In this document: positions 1-5,364 of the stretch, one piece after another
Numbering within the stretch: position 1 is the first letter of the stretch
Layout of the letters: each line of letters starts with the position of its first letter
Assembly (NCBI GenBank): GCA_035760865.1
Contig: DASTSE010000280.1
Location: forward strand, 1-5,720
DNA: 5,720 nucleotides
Direction of reading: 5' to 3'
From: Dokdonella_A sp035760865
Lineage (GTDB): Bacteria > Pseudomonadota > Gammaproteobacteria > Xanthomonadales > Rhodanobacteraceae
Notes under the pieces: model-generated
What the model was told of the DNA's origin: nothing
Database searches by the model: none
The model's input: only the letters and a program-made list of their open reading frames with translations
Translations under genes and position numbers: made by a program

Positions 1-1
1 G

Positions 2-397
2 ATCGTCGTGGTCAATCCGGAAGTGTCGAGCGTGCGCGACTCGGACCGCATCCTCGGCCTGCTCGCGAGCAAGACGCGTCGCGCCGAACAGGGCGCCGGC
101 GGCGTCGAGCAGCACCTGCTGCTGACGCGATACAACCCCGATCGCGTCGCCAACGGCGACATGATGGGTATCGCCGACGTCAAGGACATCCTCGGCATCG
201 AAGTGCTCGGCGTGATCCCCGAATCGCCGGGTGTGCTGACCGCGTCGAACGCGGGCGTGCCGGTGATCCTCGACGAGGCCTCCGATGCCGGGCAGGCCTA
301 CGCCGACGCGGTCGCCCGCTTGTGCGGAGAAGAACGGCCGATGCGCTTCATCGACGCGACGAAGAAGGGTTTCCTCGCGCGCATCTTCGGGAGCTGA
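2..397 (+). CDS. minD: Septum site-determining protein MinD, C-terminal part (5' truncated)
   Basis: This is the last 131 residues of MinD, the membrane-associated ATPase that recruits MinC to the inner membrane and is released by MinE, which keeps the Z-ring at mid-cell. The reading frame is open to the left window edge, so the start and the P-loop half are missing. Visible hallmarks are NPEVSSVRDSDRILGLL near the left edge, the LLLTRYNP segment, the LGVIPESPGVLTASN stretch, and a C-terminal amphipathic helix (KKGFLARIFGS) that in this family is the membrane-targeting sequence. All of these align closely, from memory, with the second half of the 270-residue E. coli protein. The TGA stop is followed after 3 bases by the minE start. 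An upstream minC is expected but lies outside the window. I see no sign of disruption in the part shown. Confidence 0.96.
   Translation: MVVVNPEVSSVRDSDRILGLLASKTRRAEQGAGGVEQHLLLTRYNPDRVANGDMMGIADVKDILGIEVLGVIPESPGVLTASNAGVPVILDEASDAGQAYADAVARLCGEERPMRFIDATKKGFLARIFGS
389..393 (+). promoter_or_regulatory. Shine-Dalgarno sequence of minE
   Basis: GGGAG lies inside the last codons of minD with a 7-base spacer to the minE ATG. The placement suggests minE is translated from the same message as minD. Confidence 0.6.
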
Positions 398-400
398 GCC

Positions 401-688
401 ATGGGACTGTTCGATCTATTCCGCTCGCGCCCGAAGAACACCGCGTCGGTCGCGGCCGAACGCTTGCGCATCATCGTCATGCAGGAGCGCGCCGCGAACG
501 GCCGTCCGGATTACCTGCCGATGCTGCGCCGCGAGCTGCTCGAGGTGATCCGCAAGTACGTCAACGTCGACCCGGACGCGATCGACATCCACGTCACGCA
601 CGAGGGCGAAGGCGAAGTGCTCGAGCTGTCGGTCGCGTTGCCGGACAAGCATACGGCTCCGGCGGCGCCGGCGGCCGGCGAAACCTGA
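401..688 (+). CDS. minE: Cell division topological specificity factor MinE
   Basis: MinE stimulates the MinD ATPase and displaces MinC, producing the pole-to-pole oscillation that restricts division to mid-cell. The 95-residue product starts with MGLFDLFRSRPKNTASVAAERL. Its first few residues form the short amphipathic membrane-binding segment, and residues about 13-30 (ASVAAERLRIIVMQER) correspond to the MinD-contacting anti-MinCD helix. The topological-specificity domain follows, with the conserved YLPMLRRELLEVIRKYV around residues 38-54 and a final beta strand (VLELSVALP). It is slightly longer than the 88-residue E. coli protein because of an Ala/Pro-rich tail (APAAPAAGET). GGGAG at 389-393, 7 bases before the ATG, supports the start. 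The gene sits 3 bases behind minD, the usual minCDE order. Confidence 0.97.
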   Translation: MGLFDLFRSRPKNTASVAAERLRIIVMQERAANGRPDYLPMLRRELLEVIRKYVNVDPDAIDIHVTHEGEGEVLELSVALPDKHTAPAAPAAGET

Positions 689-702
689 CGCGCGCGCAGC
701 GC

Positions 703-1206
703 ATGAACGCGCCGACCGCCGGCGCGGCGCACGGTGGCGCCGCCAGAGTGCTCGTGCTCGCCGACATCGGCTTCGCGGCGGCGCGCGCGCTGCTCGCGCG
801 CCACGCGCTCGAACTCGTCGAGGTCGCCGCGGGCGAATCGATTCCAGGCAGCTACTGGGGCGAGTGCGAAGCCGGCGTCATCGCGCACGCGGTGTACGCG
901 CGCGCGGACACGCCGGTGCACTCGCTGCTTCACGAGGCCTGCCACCTGATCGTGGCACCGGCCGAACGGCGCGCCGCGATCCATACCGACGCGTCCGACT
1001 CGCAGGCCGAGGAAGACGCCGCCTGCTACCTGCAGATCGTGCTGGCCGATGCGCTCGCCGGCGTCGGCCGCGCTCGCCTGATGAGCGACATGGACGCGTG
1101 GGGCTACAGCTTTCGCCTCGGCAGCGCCAAGGCGTGGTTCGAGCGCGATGCGGACGACGCGCGAGCATGGCTCGAGCATCGCGGCCTGTTGCCGCCTGGC
1201 GGCTGA
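703..1206 (+). CDS. Conserved-looking protein with HEACH zinc-peptidase-like motif, function unknown
   Basis: I cannot name this 167-residue protein. Its centre reads HSLLHEACHLI with HEACH at residues 77-81, an HExxH-type motif as in zinc metallopeptidases. An acidic pair (E103/E104 in the segment QAEEDAACYLQ), 22-23 residues after the second His, could supply a third zinc ligand in a gluzincin-like arrangement; this is inference. Other distinctive stretches are IPGSYWGECEAGVI (47-60) and LMSDMDAWGYSFRLGSAKAWF (126-146). No signal peptide or membrane segment is evident, so it is probably cytoplasmic. It begins 14 bases after the minE stop and is probably co-transcribed with the min genes. 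The ATG at 703 has no good Shine-Dalgarno sequence. A GTG at 748 (residue 16), just before the first conserved-looking strand VLVLADIG, is an alternative start. The third-position GC bias fits real coding. Alternatively it may be a metal-binding, non-catalytic protein. Confidence 0.8.
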   Translation: MNAPTAGAAHGGAARVLVLADIGFAAARALLARHALELVEVAAGESIPGSYWGECEAGVIAHAVYARADTPVHSLLHEACHLIVAPAERRAAIHTDASDSQAEEDAACYLQIVLADALAGVGRARLMSDMDAWGYSFRLGSAKAWFERDADDARAWLEHRGLLPPGG

Positions 1207-1225
1207 TTCGCGCGCCGCCTGCCAC

Positions 1226-1265
1226 GCGCCGATCGCTGCGTCAGCTGCGATACATCGATCGGCGC
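1226..1265. repeat. Perfect 10-bp inverted repeat upstream of otsB
   Basis: GCGCCGATCG (1226-1235) is the exact reverse complement of CGATCGGCGC (1256-1265), with a 20-base spacer. The spacer holds two direct copies of GCTGCG (1235-1240 and 1244-1249, the first sharing one base with the left arm) and a CAGCTG palindrome. The right arm ends one base before a TATGAT hexamer. It could be an operator for a dimeric regulator of the trehalose operon, or an RNA hairpin ending the min transcript, although no T tract follows it. The function is inferred. Confidence 0.5.
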
Positions 1266-1271
1266 TATGAT
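1266..1271 (+). promoter_or_regulatory. Candidate -10 element of the otsB-GH15-otsA operon
   Basis: TATGAT differs from the TATAAT consensus at one position and stands out in very GC-rich DNA. It would place transcription start near 1278, giving a leader of about 48 bases before the otsB ATG. No convincing -35 hexamer is found 16-18 bases upstream, where the sequence (around 1242-1249, CAGCTGCG) falls inside the loop of the inverted repeat. The promoter may therefore need an activator or an alternative sigma factor. Confidence 0.4.
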
Positions 1272-1325
1272 GGCGGGATTGCCACGGAGAGACGCCTGCC
1301 CCGATGCGACGGGGCGTTCGGGACG

Positions 1326-2111
1326 ATGACCCTCGCGACCGATACCCCCGCTGCACCGCTGCCGCCGCCACCAGCGGCGCCTTCGTCCATCGCACTGTTC
1401 CTCGACGTCGACGGGACACTGCTCGAGTTCGCGCCGGATCCCGACGGTGTCGTCGTCGACGCCGCCCTGCCGGCCCTCATCGATCGACTCGAATCCGCGC
1501 TCGGCGGTGCGCTCGCCGTGCTCAGCGGCCGTTCGCTGCGCCGCATCGACGAGCTGCTCGGCTTGCCCAATCTCGCCGCCGCCGGATCGCACGGCGCCGA
1601 ACTGCGCCGCAACGGTGGCGCGATCGTGCGCACGGTGCGCGATTCGGACGGCATGAGCGCGTTGCGCGCGTACGCGGCGACCCTTCTCGACGAGCACGCC
1701 GGGGTCGTCGTCGAGCACAAGCCCGATGCGATCGCCCTGCACTGGCGCGCGGCTCCGGCGTTGGCCGCCGTCGTCGAGGACGCCGCGCAGCGGCTCGTGC
1801 GCGCAGGCGGAAGCGGCTACCGCCTGCAGCACGGCGACTGCGTGGTCGAACTGCGCGGGGTCGGCGCCGACAAGGGCGATGCCTTGCGTGCGCTCATGCA
1901 GCACGCGCCGTTCGCCGGGCGCACGCCGTGGATGATCGGCGATGACCTCACCGACGAGCACGCATTCGCCGCTGCCGAACGGTTCGGCGGCTGCGGCGTC
2001 GTCGTCGGTGCGCGACGTCCGACCCGCGCGCGCTACGCGCTCGCCGATCCCGCGGCCGTGCATCGCTGGCTCGCCGCGCTCGCCACGCAGGCACAGGAGG
2101 CTTCCGCATGA
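1326..2111 (+). CDS. otsB: Trehalose-6-phosphate phosphatase OtsB (HAD superfamily)
   Basis: OtsB hydrolyses trehalose-6-phosphate to trehalose and phosphate in the cytoplasm, the second step of the OtsA-OtsB pathway. The 261 residues (E. coli OtsB is 266) carry all the HAD motifs. Motif I is LFLDVDGTLLEF, with nucleophile D27 and acid/base D29; motif II is LSGR with S67; K183 lies in GADKGDALR; and motif IV is IGDDLTDEHAF, with Mg-binding D206/D207 and D210. The cap domain lies between motifs II and III and includes VVEHKPDAIALHWR, typical of the trehalose phosphatase family. The first 21 residues are a Pro/Ala-rich leader (PLPPPPAAPSS). The ATG at 1326 is the only ATG, GTG or TTG in frame downstream of the candidate -10 element, but its Shine-Dalgarno sequence is weak. 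The stop overlaps the next start as ATGA, so this is the first gene of a coupled three-gene operon. Confidence 0.95.
   Translation: MTLATDTPAAPLPPPPAAPSSIALFLDVDGTLLEFAPDPDGVVVDAALPALIDRLESALGGALAVLSGRSLRRIDELLGLPNLAAAGSHGAELRRNGGAIVRTVRDSDGMSALRAYAATLLDEHAGVVVEHKPDAIALHWRAAPALAAVVEDAAQRLVRAGGSGYRLQHGDCVVELRGVGADKGDALRALMQHAPFAGRTPWMIGDDLTDEHAFAAAERFGGCGVVVGARRPTRARYALADPAAVHRWLAALATQAQEASA
2095..2100 (+). promoter_or_regulatory. Strong Shine-Dalgarno sequence of the GH15 gene
   Basis: AGGAGG lies near the end of otsB with a 7-base spacer to the ATG at 2108. It fixes the start of the GH15 gene and indicates efficient translation even though the start overlaps the otsB stop. Confidence 0.85.
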
Positions 2112-3904
2112 GCGATGGCCGGCCGGCGAACCTCGATCTCGGCGTGATAGGCAATGGCAGCATCGGCGCGCTCGTCGATGCGCGCGGCCGCATCGTCTGG
2201 TGCTGCGTGCCCGCGTTCGACGGCGATCCGGCATTCTGCTCGCTGCTGTCGCCGCGCGACCACGATGCCGGCTGGTTCGACGTCGTGCTCGAAGGCGAGC
2301 GGCGCTCGAACCAGCACTACGTGAAGAACTCGGCGATCCTCGTCACGCGGCTCGACGCCGAAGACGGCAGCGCGGTCGAGATCACCGATTTCGCGCCGCG
2401 CTACAAGCAGTACGGACGCGTGTTCCACCCGATGGCGATCGTGCGGACCCTGCGCCCGCTCGCGGGCACGCCGCGCGTGACGCTGCGCCTGCGCCCGCTC
2501 ACGGGCTACGGTGCGCGCCGACCGGAGCGCACGTCCGGATCCAACCACGTACGCTTCCTGCTCGACGATGGCACCGTGCTGCGCGCGACCACCGATGCCC
2601 CGTTGCCGATGCTGCGCGACGAGCTGCCGTTCCTGCTCGACCGCGAAGTGCACGTGCTGATCGGCCCCGACGAGACGCTGACCGAATCGCCCGCCGCGCA
2701 CGCACGCAGCGCGTTCGAGGCGACGCTCGGCTACTGGCGCGAATGGGTGCGCTACCTGTCGATCCCGGCCGAATGGCAGGACGCGGTCATCCGCGCCGCG
2801 ATCACGCTCAAGCTGTGCCAGTACGAAGGCACCGGCGCGATCATCGCGGCGATGACGACGTCGATACCCGAGGCGCCGCATACGGTGCGCAACTGGGACT
2901 ATCGCTACTGCTGGCTCCGCGACGCCGCGTTCGTCGTGCGCGCGCTCAATCGCCTCGGCGCGACGCGCAGCATGGAAGAATACCTGCGCTACCTGTACAA
3001 CCTCGCCGCGGGTGCCGACGGCGACCTCGGGCCCGTCTACGGCATCCACTTCGAGCGCGAGCTGCTCGAGCGCGAGGCGGATCACCTCTCCGGCTACCGC
3101 GGCATGGGCCCCGTACGCGTCGGCAACGACGCCTGGCGGCAGGCTCAGAACGACGTGCCCGGCAGCGTCGTGCTCGCGGCCGTGCAGCTGTTCTTCGATC
3201 GCCGCCTCGAGTCGCCCGGCGACGCCGCCGCGTTCGCACGCCTGGAGGCGGCCGGCGAGGCGGCCTGGCGCCTGCACGACCAGCCCGATGCGGGCCTGTG
3301 GGAGTTCCGCGGGCGCTCGCACGTCCACACTTACTCGGCCGTGATGTCGTGGGCCGCGTGCGACCGCCTCGCGCACATCGCGGCGCATCTCGGCGCCGGC
3401 GCGCGCGCGGCGTTCTGGGCCGAGCGCGCGCAGCGCGTGCGCGACCTCGTGCTCGCGCGCGCGGTGCACCCGCGCCACGGCTATTTCGTCGACGCGTTCG
3501 ACAGCGAGCGCCTCGACGCGAGCCTGCTGCTGCTCGCCGACCTGCGCTTCGTCGACGCGCGCGATCCGCGCTACGTCGCGACGGTCGAGGCGATCGGGCG
3601 CGAACTGCGTCGCGGCGACTACATCTACCGGTATGCCACCGCGGACGACTTCGGCATGCCGGAGACGAGCTTCACGATCTGCAGCTTCTGGTACGTCGAG
3701 GCGCTCGCCGCGATCGGCCGCGTGGACGAAGCGCGCACGCTGTTCGAGCAACTGCTCGCGCGACGCAACCCGCTCGGCCTGCTGTCGGAGGACGTCCATC
3801 CCGAAACCGGCGAGCTGTGGGGCAACTTTCCGCAGACGTACTCGCTGGTCGGACTCATCAATGCGGCATCCCGCCTGTCGCGCAGCTGGGAGAGCCTGTC
3901 ATGA
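2108..3904 (+). CDS. Glycoside hydrolase family 15 protein (putative trehalase / alpha-glucosidase)
   Basis: This 598-residue protein has the architecture of the bacterial/archaeal GH15 group (glucoamylases, trehalases and related inverting alpha-glucosidases). An N-terminal beta-sandwich domain (about 1-220) opens with DLGVIGNGSIGALVDARGRIVW and the P-FD signature (VPAFDGDP, 34-41). An (alpha/alpha)6 barrel follows. Its markers are NWDYRYCWLRDAAF (262-275), LWEFRG with E399 as probable general acid, HTYSAVMSW, PETSFTICSFW (518-528), and LLSEDVHPETGELWGNFPQTYS, where E561 is the probable general base. Catalytic roles are assigned by recall of the family, not by alignment. No signal peptide is seen, so it is cytoplasmic. 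It overlaps otsB and otsA by 4 bases each. GH15 includes true trehalases (described in mycobacteria), and the operon setting makes trehalose or a related glucoside the likely substrate. A maltose- or dextrin-type specificity cannot be excluded from sequence alone. Confidence 0.92.
   Translation: MSDGRPANLDLGVIGNGSIGALVDARGRIVWCCVPAFDGDPAFCSLLSPRDHDAGWFDVVLEGERRSNQHYVKNSAILVTRLDAEDGSAVEITDFAPRYKQYGRVFHPMAIVRTLRPLAGTPRVTLRLRPLTGYGARRPERTSGSNHVRFLLDDGTVLRATTDAPLPMLRDELPFLLDREVHVLIGPDETLTESPAAHARSAFEATLGYWREWVRYLSIPAEWQDAVIRAAITLKLCQYEGTGAIIAAMTTSIPEAPHTVRNWDYRYCWLRDAAFVVRALNRLGATRSMEEYLRYLYNLAAGADGDLGPVYGIHFERELLEREADHLSGYRGMGPVRVGNDAWRQAQNDVPGSVVLAAVQLFFDRRLESPGDAAAFARLEAAGEAAWRLHDQPDAGLWEFRGRSHVHTYSAVMSWAACDRLAHIAAHLGAGARAAFWAERAQRVRDLVLARAVHPRHGYFVDAFDSERLDASLLLLADLRFVDARDPRYVATVEAIGRELRRGDYIYRYATADDFGMPETSFTICSFWYVEALAAIGRVDEARTLFEQLLARRNPLGLLSEDVHPETGELWGNFPQTYSLVGLINAASRLSRSWESLS
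3888..3894 (+). promoter_or_regulatory. Shine-Dalgarno sequence of otsA
   Basis: GGGAGAG lies in the last codons of the GH15 gene, 6 bases before the otsA ATG. It supports the start at 3901 rather than any start in the long open frame that extends upstream in the same phase. Confidence 0.7.
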
Positions 3905-5265
3905 GTCGCCTCGTCGTCATATCCAACCGCGTCGCGCAACCGCGCGAAGCGCGCGCGGGCGGACTCGCCTCGGCGATGCAGGCCGCGCTCGAACAATGCG
4001 GCGGCCTCTGGTTCGGCTGGAGCGGGCGCATCGTCGACGAGGAACCCGGCGCGCCGAAGGTCGAGCGCGTAGGCCGCATCGACTACGCGCTGGTCGACCT
4101 CACGCGCGCCGACCACGACGAGTACTACCTGGGGTTCGCCAACCGCACGCTGTGGCCGCTGCTGCACTTCCGGCCGTCGCTGCTCGACTACCACCGCGGC
4201 GACTTCGCCGGTTACCTGCGCGTCAACGCGAACTTCGCGCGGCACCTCGCGCCGCTGCTGCGCGACGACGACATCGTCTGGATCCACGACTACCACCTGA
4301 TACCGCTCGGCGCCGAACTGCGCGCGCTCGGCGTGGGTGCGCGGATCGGCTTCTTCCTGCACGTGCCGGTGCCGCCGCCCGGCCTGCTGATCGTGCTGCC
4401 GCATCACGAGCAGTTGTTTCCCAAATTGGCGGCCTACGACCTGGTCGGCTTGCAGACGCCGCGCGACCGCGACGCGCTGCTCGCCTACTTTCGCGAGGAA
4501 CGCAACGCCACGACGAATGCCGACGGCGGCGTCGAGCTCGCGGACGGGCGCCGTTTCGACGTCGCCGCGTTCGCGATCGGCATCGACGCGGACAAGGTCG
4601 CCGAGGACGCGCGCAAGGCCGCAAACAGCCAGGCAACCGCGCGGCTCGTGCGCAGCCTCGAAGGTCGCAAGCTCGTCATCGGCGTCGACCGCCTCGACTA
4701 TTCGAAGGGACTGCCGCAGCGCTTCGAGGCGTTCGGCCGCTTCCTCGCGCGGCATGCCGCATGGCGCTCGCGCGTGTCGTTCCTGCAGATCGCACCGCCC
4801 TCGCGCGAACAGGTGCAGGAGTACCGCGACCTGCGCTCGCGCCTGGAACGCCTCGCCGGCGCGACCAACGGACGCTACGCCGAACCCGACTGGGTGCCGA
4901 TCCGCTACGTCAATCGCAGCTTCACGCAAGGCACGCTCGCGGGCTTCTACCGCGTCGCCGACATCGGCCTAGTGACGCCGCTGCGCGACGGCATGAACCT
5001 CGTCGCGAAGGAATACGTCGCCGCGCAGCCGCCCGACGATCCCGGCGTACTCGTGCTGTCGAGCTTCGCCGGCGCCGCGGACGAACTCGCCGAGGCGATC
5101 ATCATCAATCCGCTCGACCCCGAGGACATCGTCGAGAGCCTCGAGCGCGCGCTGTCGATGCCCCTCGCCGAGCGGCGCGAGCGCTGGGCCGCGATGTTCG
5201 AGCGCGTGCGCCGCGAGAACATCGCGGCGTGGCGCCACTCGTTCCTCGAGCGGCTCTCGACTTGA
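3901..5265 (+). CDS. otsA: Alpha,alpha-trehalose-phosphate synthase (UDP-forming) OtsA
   Basis: OtsA is a retaining GT20 glycosyltransferase that joins glucose from UDP-glucose to glucose-6-phosphate, giving trehalose-6-phosphate in the cytoplasm. The 454 residues (E. coli 474) form the two-Rossmann GT-B fold. Active-site residues fall at or within two positions of the E. coli numbering: R10 in SNRVAQP, the GG loop at 20-21, W40 in LWFGWSG, Y76, W85, D130 in WIHDYHL, H154, R264 and K269 in GVDRLDYSKG, and D363 with E371 in RDGMNLVAKEY. The segment after H154 reads VPVPPPGLLIVLP, where the family usually has a Glu after the last Pro (PEI type); here it is Gly161. Otherwise it looks fully functional. 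The start is set by the ATGA overlap with the GH15 stop and by GGGAGAG upstream. It is the last gene of the operon. Confidence 0.97.
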   Translation: MSRLVVISNRVAQPREARAGGLASAMQAALEQCGGLWFGWSGRIVDEEPGAPKVERVGRIDYALVDLTRADHDEYYLGFANRTLWPLLHFRPSLLDYHRGDFAGYLRVNANFARHLAPLLRDDDIVWIHDYHLIPLGAELRALGVGARIGFFLHVPVPPPGLLIVLPHHEQLFPKLAAYDLVGLQTPRDRDALLAYFREERNATTNADGGVELADGRRFDVAAFAIGIDADKVAEDARKAANSQATARLVRSLEGRKLVIGVDRLDYSKGLPQRFEAFGRFLARHAAWRSRVSFLQIAPPSREQVQEYRDLRSRLERLAGATNGRYAEPDWVPIRYVNRSFTQGTLAGFYRVADIGLVTPLRDGMNLVAKEYVAAQPPDDPGVLVLSSFAGAADELAEAIIINPLDPEDIVESLERALSMPLAERRERWAAMFERVRRENIAAWRHSFLERLST

Positions 5266-5269
5266 ATCG

Positions 5270-5298
5270 GCGCGCGCGGGGAGGCATGCGGCGCGCGC
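5270..5298 (+). terminator. GC-only hairpin just downstream of otsA
   Basis: GCGCGCGC at 5270-5277 can pair with GCGCGCGC at 5291-5298 around a 13-base loop, starting 5 bases after the otsA stop. The same bases also form a 10-bp direct repeat, CGGCGCGCGC at 5268-5277 and 5289-5298. No T tract follows on the + strand, so it is at best a weak or factor-assisted terminator or an mRNA 3'-end stabiliser. Low-complexity GC sequence makes chance pairing plausible. Confidence 0.3.
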
Positions 5299-5307
5299 AG
5301 GAACTCG

Positions 5308-5342
5308 AAAAAAAAAACGGCCGCGCGATGAACGCGCGGCCG
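5308..5342 (-). terminator. Rho-independent terminator of the minus-strand receptor gene
   Basis: A perfect 10-bp stem (CGGCCGCGCG at 5318-5327 with CGCGCGGCCG at 5333-5342) encloses a 5-base loop. On the + strand it is preceded by ten A residues (5308-5317), which read as a 10-base T tract after the stem on the minus strand. It begins 22 bases past the stop of the minus-strand receptor gene. On the + strand the stem lacks a following T tract, so any effect on the ots operon would be weaker. Confidence 0.9.
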
Positions 5343-5364
5343 TGTCGCCCTTCGAACCGGCTGA

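Larger units (their letters stand above)
1207..1325. other. Intergenic region between the min block and the trehalose operon
   Basis: These 119 bases contain the 10-bp inverted repeat and the TATGAT hexamer listed separately. I see no open frame with a credible start, no tRNA-like fold and no classical terminator with a T tract, so the min transcript may read through or end by another mechanism. Confidence 0.6.

Noticed and set aside
322..702. Upstream extension of the HEACH protein's frame across minE.
   Set aside because: The segment overlaps minD and minE completely and reads as Arg/His-rich shadow sequence. Protein-like composition begins only around the ATG at 703.
1304..1945. An alternative + strand frame over otsB starting at an ATG with GGAGAG upstream.
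   Set aside because: The product is Arg-rich with no motifs, whereas the overlapping frame contains every HAD motif of OtsB.
2033..3799. A 588-codon open frame on the minus strand antisense to the GH15 gene.
   Set aside because: It mirrors the codon phase of the GH15 gene, its product has no recognisable motif, and no promoter or ribosome binding site fits. It is a typical GC-rich antisense shadow.
1942..3900. A long open frame continuous with otsA, extending about 650 codons upstream, which could suggest a giant OtsA fusion.
   Set aside because: Its product upstream of 3901 is Arg/Ala-rich with no domain motifs and overlaps the well-supported otsB and GH15 genes in another frame. OtsA homology starts exactly at the ATG at 3901, which has its own Shine-Dalgarno sequence. 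High GC content simply removes stop codons.
3625..4929. A 434-codon minus-strand open frame spanning the GH15-otsA junction.
   Set aside because: It crosses two strongly supported genes, is rich in Arg, Ala and Val with no domain, and is explained by GC skew at third positions of the real genes.
5268..5298. The repeated CGGCGCGCGC considered as a protein-binding direct repeat.
   Set aside because: It is low-complexity alternating GC after the last gene of an operon, where an activator site is unlikely. Hairpin formation or chance explains it better.
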